Assembly (NCBI RefSeq): GCF_017349295.1
Contig: NZ_JAFMPK010000022.1
Span: 1 to 42,056 of the forward strand
Reading direction: 5' to 3'
From: Myceligenerans salitolerans
GTDB taxonomy: Bacteria > Actinomycetota > Actinomycetes > Actinomycetales > Cellulomonadaceae
DNA: 42,056 bases
Shown here one piece after another: positions 33,022 through 42,056 of this stretch. The position numbers and the translations under genes were made by a program. Each line of letters begins with the position of its first letter. Within the stretch, counting starts at the first letter, position 1. The notes beneath the pieces are model-generated. The model searched no databases. It was not told the origin of the DNA and saw only the letters and a list, made by a program, of their open reading frames with translations.

Positions 33022-33918
33022 GTGCGCGTTTTCGTCACCGGAGCATCCGGATTCATCGGCCGCGCCGTCGTCGCCGAACTCGTCGGCGCCGGGCACGACG
33101 TCGACGGGCTCGCCCGCTCCGACGCCTCGGCCGCCGTCGTCCGGGAACTCGGCGCCCGTGCCCTTCGCGGCGACCTCGACGATCTGGACGGCCTTCGCGC
33201 CGGCGCTGCCGCGGCCGACGGCGTGATCCACCTCGCGAACAAGCACGACTGGACCGACGTCGCGGCCTCCAACCGCGCCGAACGGGCCGCCGTCCACACC
33301 ATCAGCGAGGCACTCGCCGGCTCCGGCCGGCCCTTCGTACTGGCATCCGGCGTCGCGGGCCTCGCGACGGGCCGGCTCGCCACCGAGCGCGACCCCAACC
33401 CCGCCGTCGGCCCCGACTCACCCCGTGGCGGGGCGGAGAACCTCGCCCTCGAGTACGCCGGCCGCGGCGTCCGTGTCAGCAGCGCGCGGTTCGCACCCAC
33501 CGTGCACGGCCAGGGCGACCACGGCTTCGTTGCCGTCACGGCCGGGGCCTTCCGGCGCCGCGGCGAAGCCGCGTACCCCGCCGACGGCGCCAACCGCTGG
33601 CCCGCGGTGCACCGGTCCGATGCCGCGCGGCTCGTCCGCCTCGGCCTGGAGGAGGCTCCGGCCGGGGCCCGGCTCCACGCCGTCGCGGAGGAGGGCGTGC
33701 CCGTGCGGGACATCATCGAGGCGCTCGCGGAGCGGCTGGGCCTGCCCACGCGGTCCGTGCCGCCGGAGGAACTGGCCGAGACGATCCCGTTCGTGGGCGG
33801 CTTCCTCGGTGTCGACGCCCCGACTTCGAGCGAGCTCACTCGCGACCTGCTCGGCTGGAAGCCCGAGGGGCCGACGCTCCTGGAGGACATCGCCGCGGGG
33901 CACTACGACCAGACCTGA
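33022..33918 (+). CDS. NAD-dependent epimerase/dehydratase family protein
   Basis: The 298-residue extended/atypical SDR protein begins MRVFVTGASGFIGRAVVAEL with the TGASGFIG cofactor motif (about 6-13), followed by DVDGLARSD and GDLDDLDGL. The usual catalytic YxxxK is not obvious; the centre has RGGAENLALEYAGRG. It belongs to the group of small NAD(P)-binding reductases often controlled by a TetR protein. The substrate is unknown. The GTG at 33022 has AGGAAGGGAG ideally spaced upstream; an open frame starting at 32968 would place operator 2 inside the gene. A strong hairpin follows. Confidence 0.88.
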   Translation: MRVFVTGASGFIGRAVVAELVGAGHDVDGLARSDASAAVVRELGARALRGDLDDLDGLRAGAAAADGVIHLANKHDWTDVAASNRAERAAVHTISEALAGSGRPFVLASGVAGLATGRLATERDPNPAVGPDSPRGGAENLALEYAGRGVRVSSARFAPTVHGQGDHGFVAVTAGAFRRRGEAAYPADGANRWPAVHRSDAARLVRLGLEEAPAGARLHAVAEEGVPVRDIIEALAERLGLPTRSVPPEELAETIPFVGGFLGVDAPTSSELTRDLLGWKPEGPTLLEDIAAGHYDQT

Positions 33919-33936
33919 GCCCGGAAGCCTCGAAGT

Positions 33937-33972
33937 CGCCAGTTCTTGCCCGAATCCGGGCAGGAACTGGCG
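33937..33972 (+). terminator. Strong hairpin terminator after the epimerase
   Basis: CGCCAGTTCTTGCCCG (33937-33952) pairs with CGGGCAGGAACTGGCG (33957-33972), a 16-bp stem with one G-U pair and the loop AATC, 18 bases after the stop codon. Confidence 0.85.
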
Positions 33973-34004
33973 TTCAGCGCCTCCGAGGTGGCAGGGTCTC
34001 CGGC

Positions 34005-34268
34005 ATGGAGCCGTCATCCGACCTCGTCCGCCACCTGGTGGCCACCACCGGGCTGACCCCGGCCGAGGCACGGCGCGTGATCGGGGACGTGGTCGCCTAC
34101 TACGCGGAACCGGTCGAGGACGTCGTACGACGGCGGCATGCCGAGCTGAAGACCTACGGCGCGAAGAACCCGGAGATCTTCGCGCGGCTGGCCGCGGAAC
34201 TGTCGCGACGTCCCGTGGCGGCGCCGGAGCTGAGCGAACGCCAGCTGCGCCGGATGATCTACGGCTGA
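34005..34268 (+). CDS. Small conserved actinobacterial protein, function unknown
   Basis: The 87-residue product is predicted all-helical, charged and soluble: SDLVRHLVATTGLTPAEAR at the start, then VIGDVVAYYAEPVEDVVRRRH, FARLAAEL, and a C-terminal ERQLRRMIYG. It has no signal or membrane segment. I recall short proteins of this pattern, ending in RQLRR(I/M)(I/V)YG, in other actinobacteria; this is memory, not a search. The ATG at 34005 has no clear ribosome site. It lies between the epimerase terminator and glmS, and its link to glmS is not known. Confidence 0.7.
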   Translation: MEPSSDLVRHLVATTGLTPAEARRVIGDVVAYYAEPVEDVVRRRHAELKTYGAKNPEIFARLAAELSRRPVAAPELSERQLRRMIYG

Positions 34269-34344
34269 GCCGGGGCGGGCCGCCGGCCCGCGTGCGAGAC
34301 CTGAACCGACCGGTGGGCACCCGGAGAGAACGAGGAGCGAGATC

Positions 34345-36168
34345 ATGTGTGGGATCGTGGGATACGTGGGCGGGCAGCAGGCCGCGCCGCTGCTGGTCGA
34401 AGGGCTCGCGCGGCTCGAGCATCGCGGCTACGACTCGGCGGGGGTGGCCGTCGTCGGCTCCAGGATGCGCGTCGTCAAGCGGGCCGGGCGCGTCGGCCAG
34501 TTGGCCGACGCGTTGCCGAAGCGGCTGGCCGGCCGTACCGGGATCGGGCACACGCGCTGGGCCACCCACGGGCCGGCGTCGGACCGGAACGCCCATCCGC
34601 ACACCGACGCGGCCGGCACCGTCGCGGTGGTGCACAACGGCATCCTCGACAACGCCGCCGCCCTGCGGCGGCGCCTCGAGGCGGACGGGGTGGAACTGGC
34701 CAGCGACACCGACACGGAGGTGATCGCGCACCTGGTGGGGCGGTCCACGGCGGAGACGCTCGAGGGCAAGGTGGTCGAGGCGCTGGCGGTCGTCGAGGGC
34801 ACGTACGGGCTCGCCGTCGTCCACGCGGACTTCCCGGACCGTGTCGTGGTGGCACGTCACGGCAGCCCGCTGCTGGTCGGCGTGGGTGAGAAGGAGATGT
34901 TCGTCGCCTCGGACCTGGCCGCGCTGGTGCGGCACACCACCACGGTCGCGCATCTGGACGACGGCGAGCTGGCGACGGTCACCAGTTCGGGCTTCACGAC
35001 GTTCCGGGCGGACCTGAGCCGTACGGACACGGCCGCGCATCAGGTCGACGTCGATCCCAGCGCGTACGAGCACGGAGCCACCGGTGCGCACCCTCGGATG
35101 TACACGGAGATGCTCGAGCAGCCGGCGAGCGTGGAGCGCACACTGCGCGGACGACTGGACGAGCGGTTCGGCACGGCGCACCTCGGCGGGCTCGGGATGG
35201 ATCCCCGGGAACTGCGCGCGGTGCAGCGGGTCAAGATCCTGGGTTGCGGCTCCGCGTACTACGCCGGCCAGATGGGCGCGCAGCTCATCGAGGAACTGGC
35301 GCGTGTGCCCGCCGACGCCGAGGCGGCCAGCGAGTTCCGGTACCGCGACGCCGTCATCGACCCCGACACGTTGTACGTGGCGGTGAGCCAGTCCGGGGAG
35401 ACGGTCGACACGCTGCTCGCCGTGGAGGAGATCCGCCGCAAGGGCGGGCGGGTGGTAGGCCTCGTGAACGTGGTCGGCTCCGCGATCGCACGGGCCTGCG
35501 ACGGCGGGATCTACCTGCATGCCGGGCCCGAGACGGCGGTGGCGTCCACGAAGGCCGTGACGACGATGTTCGTCGGCTTCGCGCTGCTCGCCCTTCAGCT
35601 CGGACGCGTGCGCGACCTGTCCGTGGCGGACGGCAAGCGGCTGGTCGCGGGGCTGCTGCGGTTGCCGGGACAGATCGAGCAGGTGCTGGCCGGTGGGGAC
35701 CGTCTGACGGGAGTCGCGAAGACCCTGGCAGCGGCGGAGAGCATGTTCTTCGTGGGCCGGGTACGCGGGTACCCGGTGGCGCGGGAGGGCGCGCAGAAGC
35801 TCAAGGAGATCAGCTACCGCCACGCGGAGGCGTATCAGATGTCGGAGCTGAAGCACGGTCCGCTCGCACTGATCTCTCCCGCGGTGCCCACGGTCGCCCT
35901 CCTGCCCGACGACGAGCTGGCCGACCGCAACCTCGCCGCGCTCCACGAGATCGCCGCCCGGGGCGGCCCGCTCGTGGTGGTGACCCACGAGGGAGTGGAC
36001 CTGGGAGAGCTCGCCGCCGAGCGGATCGACGTACCGCGCAACGAGAAGGAACTGGACCCCCTGCTCCTCACCATCCCGCTCCAGCTGCTCGCGTATCACG
36101 CGGCGGTGACGCTCGGACACGACGTCGACCGGCCACGGAACCTGGCCAAGTCCGTGACGGTGGAGTGA
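34345..36168 (+). CDS. glmS: Glutamine-fructose-6-phosphate aminotransferase
   Basis: GlmS makes glucosamine 6-phosphate, the first step toward UDP-GlcNAc for the cell wall. The 607-residue protein starts MCGIVGYVG with Cys2 as the nucleophile of the N-terminal glutaminase domain, which also has LEHRGYDSAG, HTRWATHG and HNGIL. Two SIS sugar isomerase domains follow (GCGSAYYAGQ, then SQSGETVDTLLA, then VASTKAVTT), and the C-terminus NLAKSVTVE carries the isomerase Lys602. GAACGAGGAGCG precedes the ATG at 34345. No glmS ribozyme-like structure was expected or seen. It directly precedes the rRNA operon. Confidence 0.96.
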   Translation: MCGIVGYVGGQQAAPLLVEGLARLEHRGYDSAGVAVVGSRMRVVKRAGRVGQLADALPKRLAGRTGIGHTRWATHGPASDRNAHPHTDAAGTVAVVHNGILDNAAALRRRLEADGVELASDTDTEVIAHLVGRSTAETLEGKVVEALAVVEGTYGLAVVHADFPDRVVVARHGSPLLVGVGEKEMFVASDLAALVRHTTTVAHLDDGELATVTSSGFTTFRADLSRTDTAAHQVDVDPSAYEHGATGAHPRMYTEMLEQPASVERTLRGRLDERFGTAHLGGLGMDPRELRAVQRVKILGCGSAYYAGQMGAQLIEELARVPADAEAASEFRYRDAVIDPDTLYVAVSQSGETVDTLLAVEEIRRKGGRVVGLVNVVGSAIARACDGGIYLHAGPETAVASTKAVTTMFVGFALLALQLGRVRDLSVADGKRLVAGLLRLPGQIEQVLAGGDRLTGVAKTLAAAESMFFVGRVRGYPVAREGAQKLKEISYRHAEAYQMSELKHGPLALISPAVPTVALLPDDELADRNLAALHEIAARGGPLVVVTHEGVDLGELAAERIDVPRNEKELDPLLLTIPLQLLAYHAAVTLGHDVDRPRNLAKSVTVE

Positions 36169-36840
36169 CGGCAGGGCGAGGTGATCCAGGACATGACAGC
36201 TCGGGTTGTGCCCGCGGCGCAGGGTGTGTAATGTACAGGTCGTTCGCCCGGCAGGGAGGCACGGACAGGAACCGCGGATCACGCGGGCTGGCCGGTCCCG
36301 GGGCGGGAACTCACTCAAGATTCCGTAGGTGCCTCGTGCACCTCGATGACGGATGGGGCTCACCAAGTCGTCAGTCTGAGCAACGCCTTCGCTAGGTGGT
36401 TGCGCAAGGCCGGTTGGCTCTGGTAGGGTAGCGAAGTTGTCTCCTGAAGCCACGGACGGCAGCGTGAAAGCGCAGAGCCGGCCGGTTCGGAGAGTCGACA
36501 CACTCCCACTTCGAAGTCACAGAGCACTGTTCTCTGTGCTGCGCGAAGCGGGACACCAGAAATGTACGGGGCCTTGTACGAATTCGCCTGAGTCGTATTG
36601 ACCAGGGTGATTTGGAAAGGTCGCCGGGAACCTGGTAAGTTTTTCGAGTCGCCCTGAGCGGGTCAGGCCGGTGGGTTTGGTCCGGATGTGTGCGTCGGTT
36701 GTTTGAGAACTCAACAGTGTGCTTGATAGTTAATGCCAGTTTGATGGTCCTCTCGTTTGGGGGGATTGTTTTTGGATCGGATCGAGCGGTTTTGCTTGGT
36801 CTGGCCAGTATCAGTATTGCTCTGTGAAGAGTGTTTTCTT
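36169..36840 (+). promoter_or_regulatory. rRNA operon promoter and leader region
   Basis: This 672-base stretch has no gene I can support. Three promoter candidates are visible: TTGTGC-N17-TAATGT (36206-36234), TTGCGC-N18-TAGGGT (36400-36429) and TTGGAA-N18-TAAGTT (36612-36641). Downstream, TTGTTTGAGAACTCAACAGTG (around 36699-36719) is the conserved actinobacterial rRNA leader element linked to antitermination and processing. The base composition shifts to lower GC toward the 16S gene. Tandem promoters are usual for actinobacterial rrn operons. Confidence 0.65.
36712..36725 (+). other. 16S processing stem, 5' arm
   Basis: CAACAGTGTGCTTG is exactly complementary to 38621-38634, downstream of the 16S gene. 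The two arms flank the 16S RNA and form the long helix cut by RNase III. One G-U pair extends it upstream. Confidence 0.85.
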
Positions 36841-38371
<1,531 letters not shown>

Positions 38372-38620
38372 AGCGTTGTGGCTTCGCCTGGTTGTCGTGC
38401 ACGGTTGTCGTGTGCGGGCTGGGTGGGGTCCAGGACCCTGGATTCGGGGTTCGGGCCATGCCGCGGCCGAGTGTGTCGTGGGTGGTTGCTCATGGGTGGA
38501 ACATTGACGAAGAGCTTCGGCCTGTTCCGGGTCTTGTGGTAGTACGTCTGCGTGCCGTGCCTTCTTGTGAGGGTGGGTGGGTGGGCTGGAATCCGCGGGT
38601 TCGGTGGGTGAGGGGTTTGC

Positions 38621-38634
38621 CAAGCACACTGTTG
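38621..38634 (+). other. 16S processing stem, 3' arm
   Basis: CAAGCACACTGTTG is the exact complement of 36712-36725. Together they enclose the 16S RNA for RNase III cleavage. Confidence 0.85.
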
Positions 38635-38765
38635 GGTCCTGAGGCAACCGGCCGTGGGTCGGGGGTTTCGAGGATCGGGTCATCATGACGGCGATACCGC
38701 TGTGGTCGGTCGAGGGGCTGGCTGGGGTTGGTCGCTGGTGTGTGGTGGGTTCGTTCGTTGCTTGA

Positions 38766-38784
38766 GAACTGTATAGTGGACGCG
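38766..38784 (+). other. 23S processing stem, 5' arm
   Basis: GAACTGTATAGTGGACGCG pairs with 42012-42030 downstream of the 23S gene over 19 bases with a single G-U pair. Confidence 0.88.
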
Positions 38785-38848
38785 AGCATCTCTGGACATG
38801 CCAGGGGTTTCTTGTTGTGAGGAGCCTGCTGGTGTGTTCTGCGTAGTG

Positions 38849-41979
<3,131 letters not shown>

Positions 41980-42011
41980 CAACCCCCCTCTCCTGGAGGG
42001 GTGTGCGTGCC

Positions 42012-42030
42012 CGCGTCCACTATACGGTTC
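42012..42030 (+). other. 23S processing stem, 3' arm
   Basis: CGCGTCCACTATACGGTTC is complementary to 38766-38784. The window ends 26 bases later, before any 5S gene. Confidence 0.88.
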
Positions 42031-42056
42031 CCGAGAAACGACCAACCCCCACCCCA

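Noticed and set aside
33022-33918. Alternative upstream start of the epimerase gene at 32968
   Set aside because: It would place TetR operator 2 inside the coding region and would ignore the well-spaced AGGAAGGGAG before the GTG at 33022.

Overview
The window is about 42 kb of high-GC actinobacterial chromosome. GTG starts are common, genes often overlap by ATGA or TGATG junctions, several -10 boxes read TAGACT/TAGGGT, and the 16S rRNA is actinobacterial. The 16S text and gene order fit Micrococcales, perhaps the Promicromonosporaceae/Cellulomonadaceae group; this is a judgement by eye, not a database result. Almost everything is core metabolism or ordinary regulation. I see no prophage, insertion sequence, CRISPR array or tRNA gene.

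Layout. 1-5144 (+): end of an unidentified gene, then pheS-pheT and an overlapping short-chain dehydrogenase. 5150-11031 (mostly -): a SRPBCC protein coupled to a luciferase-like F420 oxidoreductase; trans-aconitate methyltransferase (tam); a DUF2306 membrane protein-histidine kinase-response regulator operon; a quinone oxidoreductase. 11120-12568: a GNAT acetyltransferase (+) and a CDF cation exporter (-). 12668-22341 (+): the complete arginine cluster argC-J-B-D-F-R-G-H plus a translationally coupled P-loop kinase-like gene. 22502-24303 (+): a PadR regulator and its membrane partner. 24401-27545 (+): 3-methyladenine DNA glycosylase and a secreted phytase-like/glycerophosphodiesterase fusion. 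27616-30725: lysG (-), lysE (+) and an MFS exporter (-). 30960-34268: tyrS, a TetR/epimerase divergent pair and a small conserved protein. 34345-36168: glmS. 36206-42030: an rRNA operon with its promoters and processing stems, cut off before any 5S gene.

How the genes work together. The arg cluster encodes every step from glutamate to arginine (ArgJ can both supply and recycle the acetyl group) and carries its own repressor, ArgR. An ARG-box-like site sits inside a good promoter whose predicted start is the argC ATG, so argC mRNA is probably leaderless. About 6 kb after the cluster, LysG and LysE form a divergent basic-amino-acid export pair, so synthesis and overflow export lie close together. 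The TetR/epimerase pair shares two operator copies, one overlapping the predicted TetR -35 box.

Most notable items: an 18-bp tandem repeat giving ArgH a (PPGGAT)4 N-terminal tail, a non-canonical carbamoyl-phosphate motif in ArgF, a perfect 20-bp-arm inverted repeat before the two-component operon, a MarR-type palindrome with no MarR gene nearby, and a His-to-Glu change in the CDF metal site. I did not find a convincing wholly new system.
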